This document shows positions 10,091-18,989 of a DNA stretch of 52,110 nt, piece by piece. The stretch is from a bacterium. GTDB lineage: Bacteria; Krumholzibacteriota; Krumholzibacteriia; LZORAL124-64-63. A model generated the notes under the pieces. It had not been told where the DNA came from. It saw only the letters and a program-made list of their open reading frames with translations, and did no database searches. The number at the start of each line of letters is the position of its first letter. Position 1 is the stretch's first letter. Made by a program: the position numbers and the translations under genes. The DNA lies in assembly GCA_020440705.1 (NCBI GenBank), contig JAGRNP010000014.1, positions 1 through 52,110 of the forward strand, written 5' to 3'.

Positions 10091-11350
10091 ATGCGCATCG
10101 CGTTCGTCACCCAACCGCTCGACTCGGTCATGCCCCTGCGGCAGAACTCGATCGGGGTCGTGGTGCACAACACGGCGCGCTGCCTCGCCGCCGCCCACGA
10201 CGTGACGATCATCGCCGGCTCCCGCTACAACCCTCCGTCCCTTGCTCCGGACGACAACATCAGGTACCACTTCGTCGGCGACGAGCCCGACACCCCGATC
10301 CTCGGCTTCCTGGAACACTTCCCCAACTGGATCCCCCAGGAGCGCGTGCTCGAGTCCCGCTTCTTCTACCGCATTTACGCCGAGCGCGTCGCGCGGCTGC
10401 TGGCCAAGGGGAACTACGACTGGGTCCACGTGGTGAACTACTCCCAGTTCCTGCCCGTGCTGCACCGCGCCGCCCCCCGCTCCCACTTCAACCTGGAGAT
10501 GCACAGCTACTGGCTGAGCCAGTTCCCGGCCCGGGAGATCCGCCGGCGCCTGGCGGCGGCCGACCTCGTGACCTGCGTGAGCGACGACGTCGCCGAACAG
10601 GCGCGGGACGCCCATCCCGGCCTGACCGTCCCCATCGAGACGGTCCACAACGGCTGCGACGTCGAGCGCTTCGCCGCGGCCGCCGGCGACCGCGGCCCCG
10701 AGCGCCGGACCATCCTCTTCGTCGGCCGGATCTCGCCCGAGAAGGGCGTGCACGACCTGCTGGACGCCATGGAGAAGGTCCTCGCCGAGATCCCGGACGC
10801 CCGTCTGGTCCTGATCGGGCCCATGGCGACGCTGCCGCGCGGGTTCATCGTCGACATCAGCACCCAGGCCGGCGTGCGGAAACTGGCCGACTTCTACGAC
10901 GGCACCGTCTGCACCGACTACGGGGCCTACCTGCGTGCCCGGGCCGCCCGATCGGCCCTCGCCGGCCGGGTCGAATTCGTCGAACCGGTGTCGACCTCGG
11001 AGCTGCCCGCGCGGTACGCCCAGGCGGACGTGCTCGTCAACCCGTCCTACAGCGAGACGTTCGGCCTGAGCCTGGTGGAAGGGATGTCCTCGGGCATGCC
11101 GGTGATCGGCACGGCCGTCGGCGGGGCGCCCGAGATCGTCGTGCCGGGCGAGACGGGCTTCCTCACCGAGCCCGGCGACGTGGACGGTCTGGCCGCCGCG
11201 ATGCTGGCCTGCCTCGGGGACGCGGAGCTGTGCGACCGCCTGGGCCGGAATGGCCGGGAACGTGCGCGGCGCAAATTCACCTGGGAGCAGCGATCCGGGC
11301 GCCTGGTCGAGCTCTTCGCCGCCGCCGACCGCCTGGTCGACCACGGCTAG
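10091..11350 (+). CDS. Glycosyltransferase family 4
   Basis: A 419-residue GT-B glycosyltransferase that probably adds a sugar to a lipid-linked or surface glycan in the cytoplasm. The N-terminal acceptor domain begins MRIAFVTQPLDSVMPLRQNSIG. The donor-binding half has LFVGRISPEKGVHDLLDAM. The E-x7-E region is SETFGLSLVEGMSSGMPVIG, followed by GGAPEIVVPGETGFL. The ATG at 10091 begins exactly at the usual beta-strand; the 14 upstream in-frame codons do not look coding. The ribosome site is weak. Its stop is 4 bases from the convergent ABC ATPase gene. Neighbours suggest a role in an exported polysaccharide. The sugar is unknown. Confidence 0.93.
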   Translation: MRIAFVTQPLDSVMPLRQNSIGVVVHNTARCLAAAHDVTIIAGSRYNPPSLAPDDNIRYHFVGDEPDTPILGFLEHFPNWIPQERVLESRFFYRIYAERVARLLAKGNYDWVHVVNYSQFLPVLHRAAPRSHFNLEMHSYWLSQFPAREIRRRLAAADLVTCVSDDVAEQARDAHPGLTVPIETVHNGCDVERFAAAAGDRGPERRTILFVGRISPEKGVHDLLDAMEKVLAEIPDARLVLIGPMATLPRGFIVDISTQAGVRKLADFYDGTVCTDYGAYLRARAARSALAGRVEFVEPVSTSELPARYAQADVLVNPSYSETFGLSLVEGMSSGMPVIGTAVGGAPEIVVPGETGFLTEPGDVDGLAAAMLACLGDAELCDRLGRNGRERARRKFTWEQRSGRLVELFAAADRLVDHG

Positions 11351-11354
11351 CCTG

Positions 11355-12614
11355 CTAGGCGCCCGTGGTCTCGGGCAGCTTGCGCGGCGCCCGCCAGCGG
11401 GCCGGCAGGAAGACCTGGCCGAAGCGGCTGTCGATGCCCCGCCCCGTGCCGTACCAGTCGGACGTGTCCACGTCCAGGGTGACGCAGTTCTCCAGCGAGT
11501 CGTAGGTCTGGCCCGCCGTCTTCAGCCACAGGGAGATGTGGTAGCGCCCCGGCATGGGGTTGAAGAGGTCGACGTCGAGGTCCATGGCGTAGCGGCCCGG
11601 CGCGATGTTGGTGATGGCGTCGCCGGCCATCCAGTTGTTGATCCCGCTGACGAGCGCCCCGAGATCGTTGGTCACGTTGACGCCCACGTGCAGGTCGGCG
11701 ATGGTCTCGTGGACCCGGAAGTGGACCCGCATGGTCATGGCGTCGCCGCTGCGCACGATGTTCTTCAGGTCGCCGTCGGCGTCGAGGATCTCGAAGCCGG
11801 TGACGCGGGCCTGACCCGTGCCCCCCCGCGACTCGATGGCCTCGAGGTCGGCCTGGCCCTGGCTGGCCGTGGCGAAGGTCTCCATGTAGCGGCCGATCAC
11901 CTCGCGCGGTTCGCCGTCGTCGACGACCTTGCCCCCGTCGATCCAGATCACCCGCGTGCAGAGCGACTCGATGGCCGCCATGTTGTGCGAGACGAAGAGC
12001 ACGGTGCGGCCGCCCCGCTGCAGCTCGTCCATGGTCTGCAGGCACTTGCGCTGGAAGGCGGCGTCCCCCACGGCGAGCACCTCGTCCACGAGCAGCACGT
12101 CGGGCTCGAGGTGCGCCGCCACCGCGAAGCCCAGGCGCAGGCGCATGCCCGACGAATAGCGCTTGATGGGCGTGTCGACGAACTTCTCGACACCCGAGAA
12201 GGCCACGATCTGGTCGAGCTTGCGGTCGGTGTCCTTCTTGGACATGCCCATGATCGAGCCGTTGAGGTAGATGTTCTCGCGGCCGGTCAGCTCCTCGTGG
12301 AAGCCGGTGCCGACCTCGAGCATCGAGGAGAGCTTGCCCCGCACCTCGATGGAGCCGCGGGTCGGGTAGGTGATGCGGGAGAGGACCTTCAGCAGGGTGC
12401 TCTTGCCGGCCCCGTTGCGCCCGATGATGCCGACGATCTCGTTCTCGGCCACGGCGAAGTTCACGCCGCTCAGGGCGTAGAAGCTCTCGGCCGCCTGGTC
12501 GGCGCTGCGCCGGCGCACGGCGTTGATGATCGCCTCGCGCAGCATCGTGTGCTGGTTGTGCAGCTGACCGAGCTTGTACTGCTTCCAGAGATCCGTTACC
12601 GTGATCGCGTTCAT
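11355..12614 (-). CDS. ABC transporter ATPase of the Wzt/TagH polysaccharide-export type with C-terminal glycan-binding domain
   Basis: A 419-residue ATPase. The nucleotide-binding domain has Walker A GRNGAGKST (65-73), signature YSSGMRLRLG (153-162), Walker B VLLVDE (173-178) and His210 (FVSHN). Residues from about 250 onwards form a Wzt-like beta domain (FEILDADG, VGVNVTNDLGALVSGIN, PGRYHISLWLK). In O-antigen export this domain recognises the finished glycan. ATG 12614 starts the canonical first strand (MNAITVTDLWKQY); an ORF extension to 12710 would overlap the predicted promoter. No Wzm-type permease gene is adjacent, so its membrane partner must lie elsewhere. Confidence 0.93.
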   Translation of the reverse strand: MNAITVTDLWKQYKLGQLHNQHTMLREAIINAVRRRSADQAAESFYALSGVNFAVAENEIVGIIGRNGAGKSTLLKVLSRITYPTRGSIEVRGKLSSMLEVGTGFHEELTGRENIYLNGSIMGMSKKDTDRKLDQIVAFSGVEKFVDTPIKRYSSGMRLRLGFAVAAHLEPDVLLVDEVLAVGDAAFQRKCLQTMDELQRGGRTVLFVSHNMAAIESLCTRVIWIDGGKVVDDGEPREVIGRYMETFATASQGQADLEAIESRGGTGQARVTGFEILDADGDLKNIVRSGDAMTMRVHFRVHETIADLHVGVNVTNDLGALVSGINNWMAGDAITNIAPGRYAMDLDVDLFNPMPGRYHISLWLKTAGQTYDSLENCVTLDVDTSDWYGTGRGIDSRFGQVFLPARWRAPRKLPETTGA

Positions 12615-12700
12615 CGGCCCCCGACCTTGTGCGTTCAACCGCAAGGTTCCGAGCAGGTTGGAATGCCTGCCGCCATGTCTTTTCAGTGGGATCGGCGCAT

Positions 12701-12709
12701 ATGGTACCA
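12701..12709 (-). promoter_or_regulatory. Extended -10 element for the ABC ATPase gene
   Basis: On the minus strand this reads TGGTACCAT, which fits TGnTAnnnT. The predicted leader is about 80 bases to the ATG at 12614. The site overlaps the proposed ATG of the divergent sulfotransferase gene, and the core GGTACC is itself palindromic. Confidence 0.4.
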
Positions 12710-13765
12710 ACTGAAGGGGGGAATGGCCACCGCCAACCCCTGTTGCACGTCGGCTACGCCAAGACCGGGTCCACCTGGCTGCAGAAGTCGGTGTTCGGCC
12801 GGCCGGACGGGCCGTTCCTGCTTCTGCCCCTCCTCGACGCCCTGGAGTACTTCGTCTTCCGCGACGACGCCGAGACCGCCCCCGGACGCATCGCGGCCGA
12901 GCTGGCCGGTTTCCGGACCCGTGCCGACGCCGCCGACGCCGTGCCGGTCGTCAGCCACGAGGTCCTCGTCGGCGACCAGACCCAGGGCCGCTACTGGGGC
13001 CACCAGGTCGCCCGCCGCCTCCAGGCGGTCTTCCCGGACGCCCGCGTGCTCATGGTCATCCGCGAGCAGACGGCCATGCTGGTCTCCTCGTACCGCCAGC
13101 ACCTGCACGTGGGCGGCACCGAGACCCTGGCGGCGTTCTTCAGCCGCCAACCCGGCTTCGAGGCCACCTGCCGGCCCGATTTCCTGGCCTACGACCGCAT
13201 GATCGCCTTCTACCAGGAGCTCTTCGGCCGCGACCGGGTGTGCGTGCTCCCCTTCGAACTGCTGGGCGCCGACCCCGCCGAATTCGCCCGCCGGGTGACC
13301 GGATTCGCCGGCGCGCGCACCGCGTCCGCGCCGAGCCCGAGCGTGGAGCACCCCGGCTTCGGGGCGGCCACCCTGCTCGTCCGCCGACGCCTGAACCGCC
13401 TCGCCGGCGGCTGGACCTACGCCGACGGACCCGAGCCCCCCGCCGGCTGGCGCCGCGCCGACCGCCTTTCGGTGTACCTGGACCGCCTCATCCCGACCCG
13501 CGTCCAGGCGGCCCGCAAGCGCGATCTGGCCCGGCAGGCGGCCGCCCTGGTGGGCGACCGCTTCGCCGCCAGCAACCGGCTCACCCGGGAATTGACGGGT
13601 CTGGACCTGGCCGCCCTGGGCTATCGGACCGCCTTTTTTGCCGCGCTGCCGTTGACCTCGCTCGACCCTCTGCCCTATAACCCCTCTCTTGCGTTCGGAT
13701 GCACCCCGGCCCGCCCGCGGGTGGCGCCGCGCCATGACCCGTCACGACCTCTCCTTCACGTTTAA
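12701..13765 (+). CDS. Sulfotransferase family protein
   Basis: A 354-residue PAPS-dependent sulfotransferase-like protein. The 5'-phosphosulfate-binding loop is LLHVGYAKTGSTWLQKSVF (KTGSTW at 21-26). The 3'-phosphate-binding region is VLMVIREQTAMLVSSYRQHL. FYQELFGRDRVCVLPFELL is the typical later segment. It may sulfate a sugar of the polysaccharide made and exported by the two neighbouring genes. ATG 12701 is the best in-frame start before the P-loop, with GGGA 9 bases upstream, but it overlaps the divergent promoter, so the start is uncertain. The last 25 or so residues are Pro/Arg-rich and unconserved in appearance. Confidence 0.85.
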   Translation: MVPTEGGNGHRQPLLHVGYAKTGSTWLQKSVFGRPDGPFLLLPLLDALEYFVFRDDAETAPGRIAAELAGFRTRADAADAVPVVSHEVLVGDQTQGRYWGHQVARRLQAVFPDARVLMVIREQTAMLVSSYRQHLHVGGTETLAAFFSRQPGFEATCRPDFLAYDRMIAFYQELFGRDRVCVLPFELLGADPAEFARRVTGFAGARTASAPSPSVEHPGFGAATLLVRRRLNRLAGGWTYADGPEPPAGWRRADRLSVYLDRLIPTRVQAARKRDLARQAAALVGDRFAASNRLTRELTGLDLAALGYRTAFFAALPLTSLDPLPYNPSLAFGCTPARPRVAPRHDPSRPLLHV

Positions 13766-13766
13766 G

Positions 13767-13786
13767 ACGCCCCGCTGGCGGGGCGT
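13767..13786. terminator. GC hairpin after the sulfotransferase gene
   Basis: ACGCCCC (13767-13773) pairs with GGGGCGT (13780-13786) over a 6-base loop, starting one base after the stop codon. There is no T-run. Confidence 0.45.
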
Positions 13787-13866
13787 GTCCACGTGCTGGT
13801 CCGGATGGTCGTCCGGAGGTGCCGTCCCGGGAGCCTGATTCCCCGCGACATTTCCAGGTACCGCTG

Positions 13867-13897
13867 ACCCGTCCGGCCCGCTCCGCGACGGGTTTTT
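13867..13897 (+). terminator. Intrinsic terminator just upstream of the aromatic fusion gene (possible attenuator)
   Basis: ACCCGTC (13867-13873) pairs with GACGGGT (13887-13893), running into TTTTT at 13893-13897. It lies 49 bases before the ATG at 13946. It could end the sulfotransferase transcript or act as an attenuator for the aromatic biosynthesis gene. No leader peptide rich in Phe codons was found. Confidence 0.55.
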
Positions 13898-13945
13898 CCT
13901 TGTCGTCCGGCCCCCGCGCCGGCGCAACGCACCGAGGTCCACGCC

Positions 13946-15988
13946 ATGTCCGCCGAGAAGCTGCACACGCCCCGCGCCCGCATCGACGAGATCGACCGCC
14001 GCCTGGTCGCCCTCGTGGCCGAACGCATGGACGCCGTCCGCGCCATCGGGCGCACCAAGGGCGCCGACGACGCCCAGCCCCTCAGGGACCACCGTCGCGA
14101 GCAGGAGGTCCTGGCCAACTGGCAGGACGCCGCCGCCGAACACGGCCTGTCGCCGTTCTTCGCCGGGCGCATCCTGCGCGAGGTGATGAACTACTCGCGG
14201 CGGGTGCAGGAGGAGCTGCTCGACCGGCCCCAGGACGACGCCACCGCGGGCGCCGCCCCGGTCCGCGTCGGCCGCATCGGCTCGCCCGGCTCGTACAGCG
14301 ATCTCGCGCTGACCAAGCTCTTCGCCGAGCGCGGCGAGGGCGCCCTGACGCCGGTCGCCTTCGCCGGCTTCACCGCCGCGGTCGACGCCCTCGAGCGCGA
14401 CGAGGTCGATTTCGCCTTCCTGCCCATCGAGAACACCATCGCCGGCTCGCTGAACGAGACCTACGCCCTGCTCACCGGCCGCGACCTGCACATCGTCGAC
14501 GAGGAGATCCTGCCGGTGGAGCACATCGTGGCCGGACGCCCCGGCGCCGACCTGGCCGCCGTGCGCGTCGTGCGCTCGCACCCGGTCGCCCTGCAGCAGT
14601 GCGCCGCCTGGCTGGGCGCCCGCCCCGGCTGCCGCGCCGAGGCCTGCGCCGACTCGGCCACCGCCGCGCAGATCGTGGCCGACGGCGACGACCCGACCGC
14701 GGCGGCGATCTGCTCCGAGGAGGCGGCCAGCCGCCTGGGCCTGCAGGTGCTGGCCCGCGGCATCGCCGACCAGGCCCTGAACGCGACGCGGTTCGTGCTC
14801 ATGGGCCGCGCGCCGGCCGTGGTCGACCGCCGGCGTCCGGCCCGCACCTCGCTGGTGCTGAGCGTGAACCACCGTCGCGGCTCCCTGGCCAAGTGCCTCG
14901 ACGCGTTCGCGCGGCGCCGGGTGAACCTGACCAAGCTGGAGAGCCGTCCCAGGCCTGAAAGTCCTTGGGAATATGTCTTCTACATCGACATCGAGGGCCA
15001 CCGCGACAGCGACCGCGTGCGCGAGGCCCTCGACGAGGTGGCCACCCACGCCAACACGCTGAAGGTCCTCGGCTGCTATCCGCGCCGGGGCAGCTTCGGC
15101 GACGATCTCGAGCCCGAGGAGCATCTCGCCGAGTGGGTCGGCGCCGCCGCGCCCGACGGCCGCAAACCCCTGCCGGTGGTCGACCCGAACCTGCGGCGCA
15201 GCGCGCGCACCGCGGCCCACGAGCCGAGCATCGTCAAGATCGGCCGCGTGCCCGTGGGCGGCGGCCACTTCATGCTCATCGCCGGGCCCTGCGCCGTCGA
15301 GAGCCGCGCCCAGGTGACGGCGGCGGCGAAGATGGTGCAGGAGGCGGGCGGCCAGGTGCTGCGCGGCGGCGCCTTCAAGCCCCGCACCAGCCCCTACAGC
15401 TTCCAGGGCCTCGGCTTCCCGGGCCTGGAGCTGCTGCGCGCCGCCGGCGACACCTACGACCTGCCCATCGTCACCGAAGTGCTGCGCGTCGAGGACGTGG
15501 CCAAGGTCGCCCGAATGGCCGACGCCCTGCAGGTGGGCGCCCGCAACATGCAGAACTTCGAGCTGCTCAAGGAGCTCGGACGCACCGACAAGCCGGTGCT
15601 GCTGAAGCGCGGCATGAGCGCCACCGTAAAGGACCTCCTCGCCGCCGCCGAGTACATCATGGCCGGCGGCAACCAGCAGGTGATCCTGTGCGAGCGCGGC
15701 ATCCGCACCTTCGAGACGGCCACCCGCAGCACCCTCGACCTCAGCGCGGTGCCGGTGCTGAAGGAGCGCACGCACCTGCCGGTGATCGTCGATCCGTCCC
15801 ACGCCGCGGGGCGGCGGGAACTGGTGCTGCCCCTGGCGGCGGCGGCGGTGGCGGCGGGCGCCGACGGGCTGATCGTCGAGTGCCATCCGAATCCGGACGA
15901 GGCGCTGTGCGACAAGGAGCAGGCGCTGACGGGGGCGGACATGGCGGAGCTGGTGGGGATGGCGCGGCGGATGGGGCGGATGGGCTGA
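13946..15988 (+). CDS. Trifunctional chorismate mutase / prephenate dehydratase (ACT) / DAHP synthase
   Basis: A 680-residue three-enzyme fusion. Residues 8-92 are AroQ chorismate mutase ([21 protein letters not shown]). Residues 106-290 are prephenate dehydratase ([23 protein letters not shown], catalytic NATRF 279-283). An ACT regulatory domain spans 299-378 ([21 protein letters not shown]), the usual Phe-binding site. Residues 425-675 are class I-beta DAHP synthase ([37 protein letters not shown]). Metal ligands Cys449, His619, Glu645 and Asp656 keep exactly the spacing of Thermotoga maritima DAHP synthase (102, 272, 298, 309). It covers the first shikimate step and the two steps from chorismate to phenylpyruvate. 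pheA-aroF fusion describes it best; no single symbol applies. Its upstream terminator may regulate it. Confidence 0.95.
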   Translation: MSAEKLHTPRARIDEIDRRLVALVAERMDAVRAIGRTKGADDAQPLRDHRREQEVLANWQDAAAEHGLSPFFAGRILREVMNYSRRVQEELLDRPQDDATAGAAPVRVGRIGSPGSYSDLALTKLFAERGEGALTPVAFAGFTAAVDALERDEVDFAFLPIENTIAGSLNETYALLTGRDLHIVDEEILPVEHIVAGRPGADLAAVRVVRSHPVALQQCAAWLGARPGCRAEACADSATAAQIVADGDDPTAAAICSEEAASRLGLQVLARGIADQALNATRFVLMGRAPAVVDRRRPARTSLVLSVNHRRGSLAKCLDAFARRRVNLTKLESRPRPESPWEYVFYIDIEGHRDSDRVREALDEVATHANTLKVLGCYPRRGSFGDDLEPEEHLAEWVGAAAPDGRKPLPVVDPNLRRSARTAAHEPSIVKIGRVPVGGGHFMLIAGPCAVESRAQVTAAAKMVQEAGGQVLRGGAFKPRTSPYSFQGLGFPGLELLRAAGDTYDLPIVTEVLRVEDVAKVARMADALQVGARNMQNFELLKELGRTDKPVLLKRGMSATVKDLLAAAEYIMAGGNQQVILCERGIRTFETATRSTLDLSAVPVLKERTHLPVIVDPSHAAGRRELVLPLAAAAVAAGADGLIVECHPNPDEALCDKEQALTGADMAELVGMARRMGRMG

Positions 15989-16078
15989 GCGGCCCCGGAC
16001 CGGCCTTCCGGATCCCGCCCCGGATTCCGTATGAGCAGGTGAGCCCAAGGCATCCACCCGCTCCACCGAGGCAACACC

Positions 16079-18919
16079 ATGATCACGTCACGCGCGCGCA
16101 CCGGAGCCCTGTTCCTGCTGGCCCTCGGCCTGCTCTGCCACCCGGTCTTCGCCCCGGCGTCGCCCGTCAACGAGGGCGGCGACGACGTCCTGGTGGTGGC
16201 GGATGCGGGCGGCAACCTGCTGGAGAATCACCTCTTCGTCACGGATGCGGGCGCGTTCTACAACGTGTTCCGGGCCGGTTACGACGTGCTGATCATGCTC
16301 AGCACCGACCGCGGGGCCACCTGGTCCGAATGGGGCCGGGCGCCGCGGACGGCCGGCGAGAACCTCTTCCTCCACGGGGCCGCCCTGACCGAGGGGATGA
16401 ACCCGCGGCTGCACCTCCTCTACGCGGTCGAGTCCGACAACGCGCTGACGGACGGCACGATCCGCCACGCCTGGACCCCGTACACCGGCGGCCCGCCGAA
16501 CTGGTCCGAGTCGGTGCCCTTCGCCGAAACGGGTGTCTCGTACTGGGGCGGCGACCTGGCCGTCGACGCCGCCGACTACGACGACTACCGCGTGTACGCG
16601 GTCGCCGTCCGCTACGACGGCGTGCACTGGGCCGGCCTGCAGTACGCGCGCTCGACCGATCAGGGCGACACCTGGGAGCCGTCGTTCTCCCTCGCCGACG
16701 GTCAGGACGGAGACTTCTTCGTGCGTCGGCCCCACCTGGCCTGGGGCGCGGGGCGCCTCCACGTGACCTGGTCGTGGGGCGACGACTCGCTCGGCGAGGG
16801 GTTCACCGCCAACGGCGTGCGCTACCGCCACGCCACCGGCTTCGGTGCGGGCCCCGGCGACTTCGCCCCCATGCAGGACCTGCTGCCCGCCGACGTCGGC
16901 CCCGAGAACAATCCCCTCGACATCGTCGCCTCCAGCGCGACCGGCGACGTCTACCTGCTCTACGCGACGGTGGGGTTCAGTTCCGGCGGCGAAGTCTGGC
17001 GCAGCCGCGACGGGGGTTCGACGTGGGACCCGGCCGACGTGGGCACCTTCGACGCCGACGACGCCATGGCCCATCTCGCCCTGAACGACGCCGGCGACCG
17101 CCTCTACGTGTCCGGAGTGCACCGGGACGCCGTGGGCGAAGGGTGCCGGGGTCAACCGGTGGTGCAGCGCGGCGTCGTGGCCGGGGCCGCGGGACCGGAC
17201 TTCGGCGCGCCCATGGTCTTCGCCGCCGACAACACCGACCAGGGGATCTGGGAGACCGTGGTGGGCATCGACTCCGCCGACTCCGACGCGTTCGGCGTCG
17301 CCTGGGCCGCGAACGCGAGCGTCTGCGAACCACCAGCCGCGTGGCCGATGCGCTTCGACGCAACCTGGCGCAACGATCCCGGCTTCCCGGTCACCGAGGC
17401 GGGCTTCCCGGTGCCGCTGGCCGAGGCGCCGGCCGGACCCCTCACCGCGGTGCAGCTCGACTACCGCCCGCAGCTCGAGCTCACCTGGCTCGACGACGCC
17501 GGGTACCTGCACGTCACCACGCACACCGGCGCGCCCATCCTGGGCACGCCCCTCTGGGTCGGCAACCCGGTGGACGGCAACGCCGTCGCCGTCGGCGACC
17601 TGGACGGCGACGGCGTGCCCGCCCTGGTCGTCGGCGACGCCGACGGGCAGGTGCACGCGTTCAGCGCCGCGACGGGCGCCCTGCTGCCCGGCTTCCCCGT
17701 CGACCTCGGCACCGCCGCCGCCCGCGTCGCCGTGGGAGCCGTGGCGACCGGCGCGCCGCGCTCGATCGTGGCCACCTGCGGCACGGGCGTCCACATCATC
17801 GGCGCGGACGGCCAGATCGAGCAGAGCTGGACCACCAGCGCGAACATCAGCCAGCCGCCGGCCATCGGCGACCTCGACTTCGACGGACAGAACGAGATCG
17901 TCGTCGTCGAATCCCTGCGCCTGGTCCGCATCGACCCGGGCGACCCGGTGCGGACGTGGTCCGTCCTGACCGGATTCACCGGCATCACGACGCCGCCGAC
18001 GCTGACCGACCTCCACGTCGACGGCACCATCGAGGCCAGCCGGCAGATCGTCTTCGGCACGGCGGCGGGCACGGTCCGCGCCTACCGGGCCGACGGCACT
18101 TCCCTGTGGACCTTCGACTCCGGCGTGGCCCACGACGTCTCGGCCATCGCCTCGACGTTCATCCGCGGGGCGGGCGCGCCCGGTCTCCAGTTCGCCATCG
18201 ACGGCGGGATCTACAACCTCCGGGAGGACGGGACCCTCTGGGGCGGCTTCCCCCACCCGACCGGGACCGGCGGCCGCATCGCCCCGGTCGTCGGCACCGT
18301 CGAGGGATTCTCCAGCGACATCGTCTACGGCAACGTCTTCGGCGGCGCGTGGTGCGTCGACAACTTCGGCAACGAACTGGACGGATGGCCCCTCACGTTC
18401 GACGACCCCATCCTGTATTCACCGGTGATCGCCGACATCGACGCCGACGGCCGCAACGAGATCATCGTGCAGACCGCCGGGGAGATGCGCGCCATGGACA
18501 CCAACGCCGAACGTCAATCCACGGCGCGGGTCCACTGGGGCCAGTGGGGCTTCGACGCCGGCCACACCTTCTGCCTGTCCAACACGGACACGCCCGTGGT
18601 CAGCCCCGTCCCCGACGACGTGCGCCCGACCCGGATCGCGTTCGCGCCGCCGCATCCCAACCCGTCGAGCGGCGCGAGCCGCTTCCAGTTCGTGCTGCCG
18701 GACGCGGCCGACGTCTCGCTCAAGGTCTACGACGTGCGCGGGCGGCTGGTGAAGGCGGTGGCGGTGGGCCGGTTCGAGCCGGGCGGCCACGTGCTGGCCT
18801 TCGACGGGAGGGGTCCCGACGGCCGCACCCTGGCCGACGGCATCTACTTCGCGCGCCTGACCGTGCGCGACGGGACCGGTCGGCACGACGAGACGCGGAA
18901 GCTGGTCATCCTGCGCTGA
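16079..18919 (+). CDS. Secreted protein with BNR/Asp-box and FG-GAP-like propeller repeats and FlgD-like C-terminal domain
   Basis: A 946-residue exported protein with a clear signal peptide (residues 1-27, ending near PVFAPAS). Asp-box repeats of sialidase-like propellers occur as [16 protein letters not shown] and SRDGGSTW. The second half has FG-GAP/VCBS-like calcium-type repeats ([50 protein letters not shown]). The end is an FlgD/Ig-like domain ([38 protein letters not shown]), typical of secreted proteins in FCB-related candidate phyla. GAGG lies 8 bases before the ATG. The substrate is unknown; no sialidase active site was identified, so an enzyme role is not claimed. Confidence 0.87.
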   Translation: MITSRARTGALFLLALGLLCHPVFAPASPVNEGGDDVLVVADAGGNLLENHLFVTDAGAFYNVFRAGYDVLIMLSTDRGATWSEWGRAPRTAGENLFLHGAALTEGMNPRLHLLYAVESDNALTDGTIRHAWTPYTGGPPNWSESVPFAETGVSYWGGDLAVDAADYDDYRVYAVAVRYDGVHWAGLQYARSTDQGDTWEPSFSLADGQDGDFFVRRPHLAWGAGRLHVTWSWGDDSLGEGFTANGVRYRHATGFGAGPGDFAPMQDLLPADVGPENNPLDIVASSATGDVYLLYATVGFSSGGEVWRSRDGGSTWDPADVGTFDADDAMAHLALNDAGDRLYVSGVHRDAVGEGCRGQPVVQRGVVAGAAGPDFGAPMVFAADNTDQGIWETVVGIDSADSDAFGVAWAANASVCEPPAAWPMRFDATWRNDPGFPVTEAGFPVPLAEAPAGPLTAVQLDYRPQLELTWLDDAGYLHVTTHTGAPILGTPLWVGNPVDGNAVAVGDLDGDGVPALVVGDADGQVHAFSAATGALLPGFPVDLGTAAARVAVGAVATGAPRSIVATCGTGVHIIGADGQIEQSWTTSANISQPPAIGDLDFDGQNEIVVVESLRLVRIDPGDPVRTWSVLTGFTGITTPPTLTDLHVDGTIEASRQIVFGTAAGTVRAYRADGTSLWTFDSGVAHDVSAIASTFIRGAGAPGLQFAIDGGIYNLREDGTLWGGFPHPTGTGGRIAPVVGTVEGFSSDIVYGNVFGGAWCVDNFGNELDGWPLTFDDPILYSPVIADIDADGRNEIIVQTAGEMRAMDTNAERQSTARVHWGQWGFDAGHTFCLSNTDTPVVSPVPDDVRPTRIAFAPPHPNPSSGASRFQFVLPDAADVSLKVYDVRGRLVKAVAVGRFEPGGHVLAFDGRGPDGRTLADGIYFARLTVRDGTGRHDETRKLVILR

Positions 18920-18934
18920 GCGCAGGCTCAGCGC
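18913..18934. terminator. Perfect hairpin spanning the stop codon
   Basis: GCGCTGAGC (18913-18921) pairs perfectly with GCTCAGCGC (18926-18934) over loop GCAG. The TGA stop (18917-18919) is inside the left arm. Confidence 0.5.
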
Positions 18935-18945
18935 TGCGAACCGGT

Positions 18946-18981
18946 GGAGAGGCCGGCCCCGTCCCCGCGGCCGGCCCCTCC
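18946..18981. terminator. GC hairpin between convergent genes
   Basis: GGAG-A-GGCCGGCC (18946-18958) pairs with GGCCGGCC-C-CTCC (18969-18981). It probably ends transcription from both sides, although it has no T-run. Confidence 0.5.
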
Positions 18982-18989
18982 GCTCCCCC

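Noticed and set aside
11250-13202. A 650-residue open frame on the plus strand
   Set aside because: It is antisense to the Wzt-type ATPase and out of frame with the sulfotransferase.
13850-13897. T-box riboswitch because of GGTACCGC before a terminator
   Set aside because: The core reads AGGT rather than TGGN, so it could not pair with the tRNA CCA end. There is no room for a normal stem I.
16088-18256. A 722-residue open frame on the minus strand
   Set aside because: It is antisense to the secreted propeller protein, which has a signal peptide and repeat motifs.
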